Source of the DNA: Palsa-504 sp963818225 | Lineage (GTDB): Bacteria; Actinomycetota; Actinomycetes; Streptosporangiales; Streptosporangiaceae | Direction: 5' to 3' | DNA: 64,000 bases | NCBI GenBank assembly: GCA_963818225.1 | Contig: CAWFRO010000015.1 | Location: 1 to 64,000 of the forward strand | In this document: one piece after another, positions 28,515 to 36,509 of the stretch | Position numbering within the stretch: the first letter of the stretch is position 1 | How the letters are laid out: each line of letters starts with the position of its first letter | Program-made: the position numbers and the translations under genes | Notes under the pieces: generated by a model | Database searches by the model: none | The model's input: the letters and a program-made list of their open reading frames with translations, nothing else | What the model was told of the DNA's origin: nothing

Positions 28515-29012
28515 ATGACCGGACGCCCGTTCGTCACCTGCCTGTGGTTCGACACGCAGGCCGAGGAGGCCGCCGCCTACTACACCGGGATCTTCAAAGA
28601 TGCCCGGCTCGGCACCGTGCACCGCTACACCTCAGCCGGCCCCGGCCCGGAAGGAGACGTGATGCTGGTGGAGTTCGAGCTGAACGGGCAGAAGTTCTCC
28701 GGCCTCAACGGCGGCCCGCAGTTCACCTTCAACGAGGCGGTCTCGATCGTGGTCACGTGCGCGGACCAGGCCGAGGTCGATTATTACTGGGACCGCCTGT
28801 CCGACGGCGGCCAGGAAAACGTCTGCGGCTGGCTGACGGACCGGTACGGGCTGTCCTGGCAGATCGTCCCGGCCGTGTTCTTCGACATGATCGCGGACCC
28901 GGACTCCGCCCGGGCGGCCCGCGTCACGCAGGCCATGCTCGGCATGACCAAGTTCGACGTCGCCGCCCTGGAGCGGGCCTACGCTGAGGCCAGACCGTTA
29001 CCGGGCCGTTGA
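28515..29012 (+). CDS. VOC-superfamily PhnB-like protein
   Basis: This 165-residue protein begins PFVTCLWFDTQAEEAAAYYT, the standard PhnB/3-demethylubiquinone methyltransferase-like start. It continues with VEFELNGQKFSGLNGGPQFT and WLTDRYGLSWQIVP, two beta-alpha-beta-beta-beta modules of the VOC fold. Relatives are widely annotated but seldom characterised; most lack a proven activity. The start ATG has an optimal AAGGAGG site 6 bases upstream. It is rightward after the dehydrogenase, 65 bases downstream, so co-transcription is possible. Confidence 0.88.
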   Translation: MTGRPFVTCLWFDTQAEEAAAYYTGIFKDARLGTVHRYTSAGPGPEGDVMLVEFELNGQKFSGLNGGPQFTFNEAVSIVVTCADQAEVDYYWDRLSDGGQENVCGWLTDRYGLSWQIVPAVFFDMIADPDSARAARVTQAMLGMTKFDVAALERAYAEARPLPGR

Positions 29013-29045
29013 ACCGCCCGTCCTGAGGGTACGTTGGACAGGGTT

Positions 29046-29888
29046 ATGGGAAGCACGATGTGGGCATCAGTGCCCCGGCGGTCCGGGCCCGGGATCGCCG
29101 GGCTCGCCGGGGCAGCGCTGCTGGTCGCGTCGGGGGCCATCCACCTGGACCTGTACCTGACCGGTTACCGGACCATACCCACCATCGGCTGGCTGTTCCT
29201 GCTGCAGGTGATCGCCGCGTTCGTCCTCGCGGCTGCGATCGCCCTCACCGCCAGCCCGCTGGCCGCCGCGGCCGGCGCCGGGTTCGCCATCAGCACGCTC
29301 GGTGGTTACCTGCTGTCGCTGTGGGTGGGCCTGTTCGGTTTCACCGAGGTGCGTACCACCGCCGGGATCGTGGCCGGGATCATCGACGTGGCCGCCTTCG
29401 CCACGCTGGCCATCGCCGCCGCGCCGGGCCTGCCGTACGCCCGCGACGCCGGCCGCCTCCTGCTGCTTGGGGTCGGCGTCGCCTCGGTCGTCGCGCTCGC
29501 GCTGCTCGCCGCCGCGGTGGCCACGCCCAGATCCCAGCCCGTGGCGGCCGGCCCGGATGTCCTGCAGGCCCGGGACGTCGGCGGCGTGACGCTGCTCACC
29601 AACGCCAGCGGACTCACGCTGTACTCGTTCGCCCCGGACACCGCGGCCAAGTCCGCCTGCTACGGCAGCTGCGCCGCCTACTGGCCGCCGGTCACCGGGA
29701 CCCCGTCCGCCGGGACCGGGGTCACCGGGCAGCTCGGCACGATCACCCGCACCGGCGGCGCGACCCAGGCCACCTACGACGGCCACCCGCTGTACACCTA
29801 CATCGGCGACAGCGCGCCCGGCCAGGCCAGCGGCAACAACCTCAACCTGAACGGCGGCCTGTGGCACGTCGTGCCCGTGGCGGGGTAG
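29046..29888 (+). CDS. Polytopic membrane protein with exported COG4315-like lipoprotein domain
   Basis: This 280-residue protein has about five to six transmembrane helices in the first 170 residues (GLAGAALLVASGAIHLDLYL; GWLFLLQVIAAFVLAAAIAL; LLLLGVGVASVVALALLAAA). They are followed by an outer domain with LLTNASGLTLYSFAPDTAA, CYGSCAAYWPPV and ATYDGHPLYTYIGDSAPGQ. That domain matches the secreted COG4315/Lipoprotein_15 repeat family, here fused to a membrane region. The function of the family is unknown. The two Cys in CYGSC are the conserved pair. The start ATG 29046 is 33 bases after the VOC stop. Confidence 0.85.
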   Translation: MGSTMWASVPRRSGPGIAGLAGAALLVASGAIHLDLYLTGYRTIPTIGWLFLLQVIAAFVLAAAIALTASPLAAAAGAGFAISTLGGYLLSLWVGLFGFTEVRTTAGIVAGIIDVAAFATLAIAAAPGLPYARDAGRLLLLGVGVASVVALALLAAAVATPRSQPVAAGPDVLQARDVGGVTLLTNASGLTLYSFAPDTAAKSACYGSCAAYWPPVTGTPSAGTGVTGQLGTITRTGGATQATYDGHPLYTYIGDSAPGQASGNNLNLNGGLWHVVPVAG

Positions 29889-30059
29889 TCCGCCGCAACT
29901 GTGCGTCCCGTTTCCCGAGCCGGCCAGGCACCTGTGCCACCTGCACATCGTCGTCGAGCTCGTGACCGGCGCCTCCGGGGAATGACGATCAGGCCGAACG
30001 GACTGTGGTGCCAGCCCACGCCGCGGCCGCCCCGGGCCCGCGCGCCGATAATAGGCCGG

Positions 30060-31544
30060 GTGACTCAACGCTCCCGGCGTCCGCCCGGGCTTCCTGCCCC
30101 CGCCCCCAGCCCGGCGCCTCGCTGGCGGTGGCCCGCCACCGCGGCCTGCGCCGCCGTGCTGGCCGCAGTGGCCGGCTGCACGTCGCCGGCCACGACGGCC
30201 CCGCCGACCACCGCGTCCTCCCCGGCCACGTCCTCCCCGGCCGCGTCCTCCCCGGCCGCGTCGTCCCCGGCCGCGTCGTCCCCGGCCACGACCTCATCGG
30301 CCGCGGACTGGCCCACCTACGACCGCACCGCGGACCGCAGCGGGGTGTCGGTCAGCACACCGGCGCCTGGCCCGGTGCGGCCGTCGTGGACCGCGTCCGT
30401 CGACGGCCCGGTGTACGCCCAGCCCCTGGTCGTGGGGGCCAAGGTCATCGTGGCCACCGAGAACGACAGTGTCTACGCCCTGAGCGCGTCGGGCGGCGCG
30501 GTGCTGTGGACCCGGCACCTGGCCGCCCCGGTCCCGTCCGGGCTGCCGTGCGGCAACATCAGCCCGTCGGGCATCACCGGGACGCCGGTGGCCGACCCGG
30601 CCACCGGCCAGCTGTGGCTGGTGACCTTCACCGCCCAGCCGGCCTACCAGCACACCCTGTGGGATCTCGACCTGGCCACCGGACGGACCGTCTGGCAGCG
30701 CTCCATCGACGTCAGCGGCAGCGATCCGCAGGCCCAGCAGCAGCGCGGGGCGCTGGCGCTGCTCGGCTCGCGGGTGTACGTGCCGCTGGGCGGCCTGTAC
30801 GGCGACTGCTCGGACTACAAGGGACGCGTCGTGGGAGCGCCCGTCGACGGCTCCGGGCCGCTGGTCTCCTTCACCACGGCGAACCAGCGCCAGGCGGGCA
30901 TCTGGGCCCCGGCCGGAGAGTCCGTGCGCGACGGCAGCCTCTACGTCGCCACCGGCAACGGCATGCCGTATGACCAGATCGATGACTCCGACAGCGTGCT
31001 GCGCCTCGGCCCGGGCCTGGCCGTCCAGGACCGCTTCACCCCGGCCAACTTCGTCGCCCTGTCCAGTGACGACCAGGATCTCGGGTCGACGGCCCCGGCG
31101 CTGCTGCCGGGCGGCCTGGTCTTCCAGATCGGCAAGCAGGGGACCGGCTACGTCCTGGACGGGAACCGGCTCGGCGGGACCGGCGGCGAGCTGGCCTCCG
31201 CCGGCCTGTGCGAGGGAGGCTTCGGCGGCGACGCGGTGGACGGCAGCACGGTCGTGTTCTCCTGCTACACCAGCTTGCGGGCCATCGAGGTCACCCCGGC
31301 GGCGCAAATCCACGTCCTGTGGTCGGTGACCGGCTTCCCGGCGGGACCGCCGATCATCGCCGGCGGCGTGGTCTGGGCCGTCAGCCGGGGCGGTGTGCTC
31401 TCCGGCTTCCGCCTCTCCGACGGCACGTCGGTGTTCTCCACCGCGATCGGCTCGGTCGTGACTGACTTCCCCAGCTTGGCCGCCTCCGGCTCGCGCCTGA
31501 TCGTGCCCGAAGGCGACAAGATCGTGTCCTACCTCGGCGCCTAG
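30060..31544 (+). CDS. Lipoprotein with PQQ-like beta-propeller (WD40/quinoprotein-like) repeats
   Basis: This 494-residue protein has a signal peptide and a lipobox (VLAAVAGC, acylated Cys40). A Ser/Pro/Ala low-complexity spacer (about 45-80) follows, then blade-type repeats such as DGPVYAQPLVVGAKVIVATE, NDSVYALSASGGAVLWTRHL and LYVATGNGMPYD. Such propellers act as scaffolds or sugar dehydrogenase-like domains. No PQQ-binding residues are certain, so a structural or binding role is as likely as catalysis. The start GTG 30060 is inferred from the signal peptide; the frame is open upstream. Its stop overlaps the convergent gene's stop in CTAG at 31541-31544. Confidence 0.85.
   Translation: MTQRSRRPPGLPAPAPSPAPRWRWPATAACAAVLAAVAGCTSPATTAPPTTASSPATSSPAASSPAASSPAASSPATTSSAADWPTYDRTADRSGVSVSTPAPGPVRPSWTASVDGPVYAQPLVVGAKVIVATENDSVYALSASGGAVLWTRHLAAPVPSGLPCGNISPSGITGTPVADPATGQLWLVTFTAQPAYQHTLWDLDLATGRTVWQRSIDVSGSDPQAQQQRGALALLGSRVYVPLGGLYGDCSDYKGRVVGAPVDGSGPLVSFTTANQRQAGIWAPAGESVRDGSLYVATGNGMPYDQIDDSDSVLRLGPGLAVQDRFTPANFVALSSDDQDLGSTAPALLPGGLVFQIGKQGTGYVLDGNRLGGTGGELASAGLCEGGFGGDAVDGSTVVFSCYTSLRAIEVTPAAQIHVLWSVTGFPAGPPIIAGGVVWAVSRGGVLSGFRLSDGTSVFSTAIGSVVTDFPSLAASGSRLIVPEGDKIVSYLGA
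30211..30297. repeat. 15-bp low-complexity coding repeat (SSPAA spacer)
   Basis: Five to six copies of tcctccccggccgcg encode the Ser/Pro/Ala spacer between the lipid anchor and the propeller. The unit length keeps the frame. Confidence 0.8.
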
Positions 31545-32368
31545 CCGGCCTGCTCCGCGACGCACCGGTTCACGCACTCGCCGAGGCCCTCGATCCAGGT
31601 CCGCAGCACGTTGCCGGGCTGCAGGTAGACCGGCGGCTTGCGGGCGTCGCCCACCCCGTCGGGCGTGCCCGTGGCGATGAGGTCGCCGGGGCGCAGGGTG
31701 ATGACCTGGCTCGCGTACGCCGCGATCTGCGCCGGGCCGAACAGCAGGTCCGAGGTGCGCCCCCGCTGCATGACCGTTCCGTCGACCTCGCAGCGGACCT
31801 CCAGGTCGGCCGCGTGGCCCACCTCGTCCGGCGTGACCAGGTACGGCCCGGCCGGCGTGCATCCCTCGAACGCCTTGCCCTGCAGCCACTGCAGGGTCCG
31901 GCGCTGCCAGTCCCGCATCGACACGTCGTTGATCACCGTGTACCCGGCGATGGCCGCCGCGGCCTGCTCGGCGGTGGCCCGGTGCAGGGGGCGCCCGATG
32001 ATCACCCCGAGCTCGACCTCCCAGTCGACGCGGTTGCTCACCGACGGCAGCACCAGGTCGTCGCGGGCGCCCATCAGGCTGTCGGCGAACTTGGCGAACA
32101 GCGTCGGGTACTCGGGCAGTTCCCGCCCGGTTTCCACGATGTGCGACCGGTAGTTCAGCCCCACGCAGATCACCTTGCCCGGCCGCGGCACGACCGGCGC
32201 GAAGTCCGCGTCCGCGGCCGGGACCGGCGCCGCCCCCGCTCGTGGCGGCCGGTCACCGCCGGCGGCGAGCACCTCGCCCACGTCGGCGGCGTCCAGCGGG
32301 ATCAGGACCTCCCCGTCCAGCCGCGCCGCGGTCGTCCCGTACTCAGTCCGGATGGTCGCCAGTCGCAT
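31541..32368 (-). CDS. Fumarylacetoacetate hydrolase (FAH) family protein
   Basis: This 275-residue protein has VICVGLNYRSHIVETGRELP, YPTLFAKFADSLMG, DWEVELGVIIGRPL and DLIATGTPDGVG, the classical FAH/HpcE motifs. The Asp/Glu metal ligands (DWEVELG) are present. The family opens or decarboxylates beta-diketones and acylpyruvates in aromatic degradation. No pathway partners are near, so the substrate is unknown. I chose ATG 32368 (MRLATIRTEYG), since sequence upstream is non-coding in character. Its stop overlaps the convergent propeller gene. Confidence 0.92.
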   Translation of the reverse strand: MRLATIRTEYGTTAARLDGEVLIPLDAADVGEVLAAGGDRPPRAGAAPVPAADADFAPVVPRPGKVICVGLNYRSHIVETGRELPEYPTLFAKFADSLMGARDDLVLPSVSNRVDWEVELGVIIGRPLHRATAEQAAAAIAGYTVINDVSMRDWQRRTLQWLQGKAFEGCTPAGPYLVTPDEVGHAADLEVRCEVDGTVMQRGRTSDLLFGPAQIAAYASQVITLRPGDLIATGTPDGVGDARKPPVYLQPGNVLRTWIEGLGECVNRCVAEQAG

Positions 32369-32435
32369 AGCGCCGAGCCTAGCGTCCCCCTGGCCCGGTC
32401 CCCGTCGAGGGCCCGCGGCGGCCCGATCGCCGGGA

Positions 32436-33287
32436 TCACAGGTCGATGACCTGACCCTCGGCGGCGACGCTGACCCGCGGATCGTCCCGGAAGCGGGCCG
32501 CGAGCTCATCGAGCGCGTCGTCGGTCCGTTCCGGCTTGTGGTGGGCCAGCAGCACCCGGCGGGCACCGGCCCGCCGGGCCAGCCCCACCGCGTAGTCCGC
32601 CGCCGGGTGGCCGAACGAGGCCTCCGCGGCGACCTCGTCCGGCCGCAGGAACGCGTCGTGGATCAGCAGGTCGACGCCCTCGGCCAGGCTGAGCGCCGCG
32701 GGATGGTACTCGCCCCATCCCTCGGGTCCGGGGCCCAGCGCGGTAGGGCAGTGATCGGGGATGTAGGCCATGACCGAGTGCCCGTCACTGACCCGGTACC
32801 CGAAGGTCCGGCCGCCCTTGTGCGGCACCTCGCGCGCCTCCACCGTGAAGCCCTCCGCCTTCCGCACGCCCGGCGCCAGCGTGCCGAACGTCCAGTCCCC
32901 GCGCAGGCCGCTGGGCCCGATCGGGAAGTGCGGCGGGGACATCCCCCGGGCCAGCACCTCCTCCGCACCTGCACCCCCCTCCTGTTCGGGCAGCAGCAGC
33001 GTGACCCGGGCGTCCGCGCGGTCTCCCGCGGTGAAGAACGGCAGCCCGTGCACGTGGTCCCAGTGCAGGTGCGTGAGGATGATCGTGCCGGTGAAGGGCT
33101 CGCCGTGCAGCAGCCCGGTGACGCGGCGCAGGCCGGTGCCTGCGTCCAGCACGAGCCGCGGCCCGCGGCCATCGGACAGGCCGGCGTCAGGGGCGATGGC
33201 CACGCACGAGGTCTGGCCGCCGTAGCGGATGAACTCGGCGCCCGGCGCCGGCGCCGAGCCGCGGACGCCGCACAGGTGAACGCGCAC
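32436..33287 (-). CDS. Metallo-beta-lactamase-fold hydrolase
   Basis: This 283-residue protein has the MBL signature THLHWDHVHGLPFF, preceded by LVLDAGTGLRRV. Later metal ligands are in VMAYIPDHCPT, LLIHDAFLRPDE and LLAHHKPERTDD. The first strand CGVRGSAPAPGAEFIRYGG is typical of the GSAP-containing group that includes phosphodiesterase-like enzymes. It starts at GTG 33287, two bases after the stop of the upstream cyclic-nucleotide-binding gene, so the two are translated from one message. Cleavage of a cyclic nucleotide is an attractive but unproven guess from this coupling and from the cyclase gene next door. Confidence 0.9.
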   Translation of the reverse strand: MRVHLCGVRGSAPAPGAEFIRYGGQTSCVAIAPDAGLSDGRGPRLVLDAGTGLRRVTGLLHGEPFTGTIILTHLHWDHVHGLPFFTAGDRADARVTLLLPEQEGGAGAEEVLARGMSPPHFPIGPSGLRGDWTFGTLAPGVRKAEGFTVEAREVPHKGGRTFGYRVSDGHSVMAYIPDHCPTALGPGPEGWGEYHPAALSLAEGVDLLIHDAFLRPDEVAAEASFGHPAADYAVGLARRAGARRVLLAHHKPERTDDALDELAARFRDDPRVSVAAEGQVIDL

Positions 33288-33289
33288 CC

Positions 33290-34321
33290 TCAGTCCCGCG
33301 CGGTCTGGTCACGCCGGGGTGCGGCGGCCAGGTCTTCACGCCGGTGCCCGGTGGCCAGTTCGGCCAGGTCGCCCACGTCGAGCTGCGCGGCGGGCACCGA
33401 CGCGACCCGGCACGGGGTGACGGCGACCAGGGTCGATGTCCGCAGGCCACCCTCGAGCGCGGCCCGCTCGCCGAGCATGGCCCCCGGCCCGTACTCGGCC
33501 AGGCGGGTGCCGTCGACCTCGACCCCGATCACGCCGTCCAGGACCAGGTAGATCTCGCTGCCGGGCTCGCCCTGGCGCACCAGGGCCGTCTCGGCCGGAA
33601 AGGTGCTCACCCGCGGCCGGGCGGCGCCGTGCATGAGCTGCACGGACAGGGCGTGCTCCAGCGCCGTCTCGACCGCGGTCACCAGGGCGGGGGACTCTTC
33701 GTCTCCCCACGGGCTGTGCTGGCCGAACGACACCTGCATCCAGTTGCCGTAGTCGGTCAAGCCGGACTTGTGGGTCAGGGCGCCGTCTGCGTCGTAGACC
33801 CAGTGCCGGGGAAACTTGCTGGCTCCCTCGAGCGTGTATTCGGCGCGGCCGTCGGCGTGCAGGGTCAGGGACAGTGTGGTCCACACCAGCGGTGCCTGCC
33901 ACCGGACATACGGCGGCCGCCGTACCGGCCGGGGCGCAGGCAGCGCCGTCCGGCCGCCGGTCGTCTGGACGAAGCGCATCCACGAGGCGCCCGCTTCGGG
34001 CTCGCGCTGCACGTCCGGCAGCGCGACGGCCTGGAAGGTGTGCTTCAGCGCGCCGAGCCGGACCGTGCTGGCGCCCATCACGCCGCCGCCGCCGTAGCCG
34101 CCGGCCGTGATCCGCCCGGCCTCGTCGACCTCGATCCAGGCCTGCAGCCGGTTCGCGAACCGGAACTTGTCCGCTGCCCTCAGCGCCTCGATGTCCCCGA
34201 GATCCGCGGGCGGCGGCTCGTCGTAGTGGGTGAAGCCCGCGTCGAACGCCATCCGGCCCGGCCCGCTGATGGCCTCGGACGGAATCCAGGACAGTGAGGT
34301 AACGGAACTCTGATATCGCAT
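33290..34321 (-). CDS. Cyclic-nucleotide-binding domain protein with large N-terminal domain
   Basis: This 343-residue protein ends (about 240-335) in a cNMP-binding beta-roll: FPAETALVRQGEPGSEIYLV, then VIGVEVDGTRLAEYGPGAML and GERAALEGGLRTSTLVAV. The phosphate-cassette residues Glu (GERAAL) and Arg (LRTST) are conserved, so ligand binding is plausible. The first 230 residues hold Trp-rich strands (WMRFVQTTGG; WQAPLVWTTLSLTLHADGRA) that I do not recognise. There is no DNA-binding helix-turn-helix, so it is not a CRP-type regulator. It is divergent from the REC-cyclase gene and couples to the MBL hydrolase. Confidence 0.88.
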   Translation of the reverse strand: MRYQSSVTSLSWIPSEAISGPGRMAFDAGFTHYDEPPPADLGDIEALRAADKFRFANRLQAWIEVDEAGRITAGGYGGGGVMGASTVRLGALKHTFQAVALPDVQREPEAGASWMRFVQTTGGRTALPAPRPVRRPPYVRWQAPLVWTTLSLTLHADGRAEYTLEGASKFPRHWVYDADGALTHKSGLTDYGNWMQVSFGQHSPWGDEESPALVTAVETALEHALSVQLMHGAARPRVSTFPAETALVRQGEPGSEIYLVLDGVIGVEVDGTRLAEYGPGAMLGERAALEGGLRTSTLVAVTPCRVASVPAAQLDVGDLAELATGHRREDLAAAPRRDQTARD

Positions 34322-34455
34322 ACCACTGATACTGCGCCAGCGGCCCGGCCCGCGGCCAGGGTGGTATCCGCGCGGCCGGATGGCGTGCTAGCACCACCTC
34401 ATCCGGCATGCCTGCCTACTTCACGGGCCGGCGGGCGATGTGCGACAACTGGGAT

Positions 34456-35790
34456 ATGGCTCACCACAGCGGCGCCCCGCACGGCCCGATCACCGTCTTC
34501 CTGGCGGATGACAACCTGATCGTGCGCGAGGGTGTCCGCGCCCTCATCAACGCCCGTAAAGACCTGCAGGTGGTCGGCGTGGCCGCTGATTTCGACGAAC
34601 TGGTGAGCGGGGCCGAGGCCACCCAGCCGCAGGTCCTGGTGACCGACATCCGGATGCCGCCCGCCTTCCAGCGCGAAGGCATCGACGCCGCCCGTGAGGT
34701 GCGCAAGCGTCATCCAGGCACGGGGGTCGTGGTGCTCTCGCAGTACGAGGACCCGGAGTACGCGGTCTCGCTGCTGTCCGAAGGCTCGGCCGGCTACGGC
34801 TACCTGCTCAAGGACCACGTCGCCGAGGGCAGCCAGCTGGTCGACGCGATCCGCACGGTGGCCACCGGGGGCACCGCCCTCGACCCGGCCATCGTCGAGG
34901 CGCTGATGGCTCCCGTGGTCCCCGAGGGCGGCCTGGCGCCCGCGGAGGAGGAACTCCTCGGCATGGTCGCCGAGGGCCGGACGATCAAGGCCATCGCGGC
35001 GGTCCGCCAGGTTCCGCCCGAGGCGGTCGCGGCCGACGTCGAAGCGGTCTTCGTCAAGCTGGCCCAGGGCGTGTCCGCGGGCAGCGACAGCGCGCTGCGG
35101 CGGCTGCGCCAGTTGCACCAGGCCATCGTGGACCGGGAAGAACAGGGCGAGACGCTGTCCCGCCTGCTGCCCAGCGGCCTGGCCATCAAGCTCAGGCAGG
35201 AACGGCGGGACATCGGCGAGACCGAACGAGTAGTGGTAACTGTGCTGATGAGTGATATCCGGTCCTATTCGACCATCGCCGAGCACGCGGACCCGAGCCA
35301 GCTCGCCGGGCAGCTCAACACCCACCGGGCCGCCATGAACCAGGCCATCCTGGGCGAGACCGGCACCGTCATGCAGTTCGTCGGCGACGCCGTGATGGCG
35401 GTCTTCGGCGCCCCGTTTCCCCAGCCTGACCACGCCGACCGCGCGGTGGCCGCCGCGCTGGCCATGCACGGCCTGCAGGAAGAGATCAACGGCCGCTGGC
35501 AGGCCAGCGGCCTGCCGCCCTTCGGTCTCGGTCTCGGGCTGTCGACCGGCGAGGCCGCCGCCGCCCTGCTCGGGTCGGCCGAGCATCTGGAGTACACGCT
35601 GGTAGGAGACACGGTCAACCTGTCTCAGCGCTTGCAGCAACTGGCTGACCCCGGCGAGACTGTTCTGTCTGAGGCTACCTTCAAGGCGCTGAGCACCCAG
35701 GTTCCCGCCATCGCGCTCGGCGCGCAGCAGGTCAAGGGGCGTGAGGCACCCGTATTCGCCTACAAGATCAACCGGATGGGGGGACGATGA
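34456..35790 (+). CDS. Response-regulator receiver fused to class III adenylate/guanylate cyclase
   Basis: With start ATG 34456 the product is 444 residues; upstream in-frame ATGs at 34438 and 34408 are also possible. Residues about 10-135 are a NarL-type receiver (VFLADDNLIVREGVRALI; phospho-Asp64 in VTDIRMPP; Lys in LLKDHVAE). A helix-turn-helix-like segment follows but is degenerate (EGRTIKAIAAVRQVPPEAV). From about 255 a class III cyclase carries metal ligands Asp267 (MSDIRSYS) and Asp311 (VGDAVMAVFG) and the substrate and transition-state motif VGDTVNLSQRLQQ. Phosphorylation-gated cyclic-nucleotide synthesis is the direct inference. Its stop overlaps the ABC ATPase ATG. Confidence 0.92.
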   Translation: MAHHSGAPHGPITVFLADDNLIVREGVRALINARKDLQVVGVAADFDELVSGAEATQPQVLVTDIRMPPAFQREGIDAAREVRKRHPGTGVVVLSQYEDPEYAVSLLSEGSAGYGYLLKDHVAEGSQLVDAIRTVATGGTALDPAIVEALMAPVVPEGGLAPAEEELLGMVAEGRTIKAIAAVRQVPPEAVAADVEAVFVKLAQGVSAGSDSALRRLRQLHQAIVDREEQGETLSRLLPSGLAIKLRQERRDIGETERVVVTVLMSDIRSYSTIAEHADPSQLAGQLNTHRAAMNQAILGETGTVMQFVGDAVMAVFGAPFPQPDHADRAVAAALAMHGLQEEINGRWQASGLPPFGLGLGLSTGEAAAALLGSAEHLEYTLVGDTVNLSQRLQQLADPGETVLSEATFKALSTQVPAIALGAQQVKGREAPVFAYKINRMGGR

Positions 35791-36509
35791 CGCAGAACAG
35801 TCCCGCGCTGGCCGTGCGCGGCGTGCGCAAGACGTTCGAGGCCGAGAACGCGCCGGTCCGCGCGTTGCGCGGGGTGAACCTGACCGTCGGCTCAGGTGAG
35901 TTTGTGGCCCTGATGGGCCCCTCGGGCTGCGGTAAATCCACGCTGCTGAACCTGGTCGCCGGGCTGGAGGTGCCCGACGAAGGGGAGATCACCGTCGCGG
36001 GCCAGCTGGTGACCGGCCGCACCGAGGATGAGCTGGCCCGGATGCGCCGCACTCACGTCGGCCTGGTCTTCCAGTTCTTCAACCTCCTCGAGGGCATGAC
36101 CGTGCTGGAGAACGTGGCCCTGCCCGCGATCATCGCCGGCCGCAAGCGCAAGATGGCCGAGACCCGGGCCCGGGATCTGCTCGACCTGCTCGGCATCGGC
36201 GACAAGGCGGCGGCCGTCCCCGGCGTGCTGTCCGGCGGGCAGCGCCAGCGGCTGGCCATCGCCCGGGCCCTGGCCAACGATCCCACCCTGCTGCTGGCCG
36301 ACGAGCCGACCGGGGCCCTGGACTCCGAGGGCGGCAACGAGGTGATCGAGCTGATGCGCCGCCTGCACCACGGCGGCCAGACCATCATCCTGGTCACCCA
36401 CGACCCGGACGTGGCCGACGCGGCCGAGCGGGTCGTCCGGATGCGGGACGGCCGGATCGTCGATGCCGAGCCCGCCGTCGGCGAGAGTGCCGCCATCGGG
36501 GTCGGGTGA
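35787..36509 (+). CDS. ABC transporter ATP-binding protein (MacB/LolD-like)
   Basis: This 240-residue ATPase has Walker A MGPSGCGKSTLLNLVAG, Q-loop VFQFFNLLEGMTVLENV, signature LSGGQRQRLAIARALA, Walker B LLLADEPTGALDSE and H-loop VTHD. The LolD/MacB type is typically paired with FtsX-like permeases; two such permeases (39820-42251 and 42438-44939) lie nearby. Its ATG overlaps the cyclase stop (ATGA) and its own stop overlaps the histidine-kinase GTG (GTGA). So cyclase, ATPase and kinase form one tightly coupled operon. Confidence 0.95.
   Translation: MTQNSPALAVRGVRKTFEAENAPVRALRGVNLTVGSGEFVALMGPSGCGKSTLLNLVAGLEVPDEGEITVAGQLVTGRTEDELARMRRTHVGLVFQFFNLLEGMTVLENVALPAIIAGRKRKMAETRARDLLDLLGIGDKAAAVPGVLSGGQRQRLAIARALANDPTLLLADEPTGALDSEGGNEVIELMRRLHHGGQTIILVTHDPDVADAAERVVRMRDGRIVDAEPAVGESAAIGVG

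Noticed and set aside
30211..30297. 15-bp repeat in the propeller lipoprotein as a CRISPR-like or regulatory array
   Set aside because: The units are contiguous, in frame and encode a Ser/Pro/Ala spacer.
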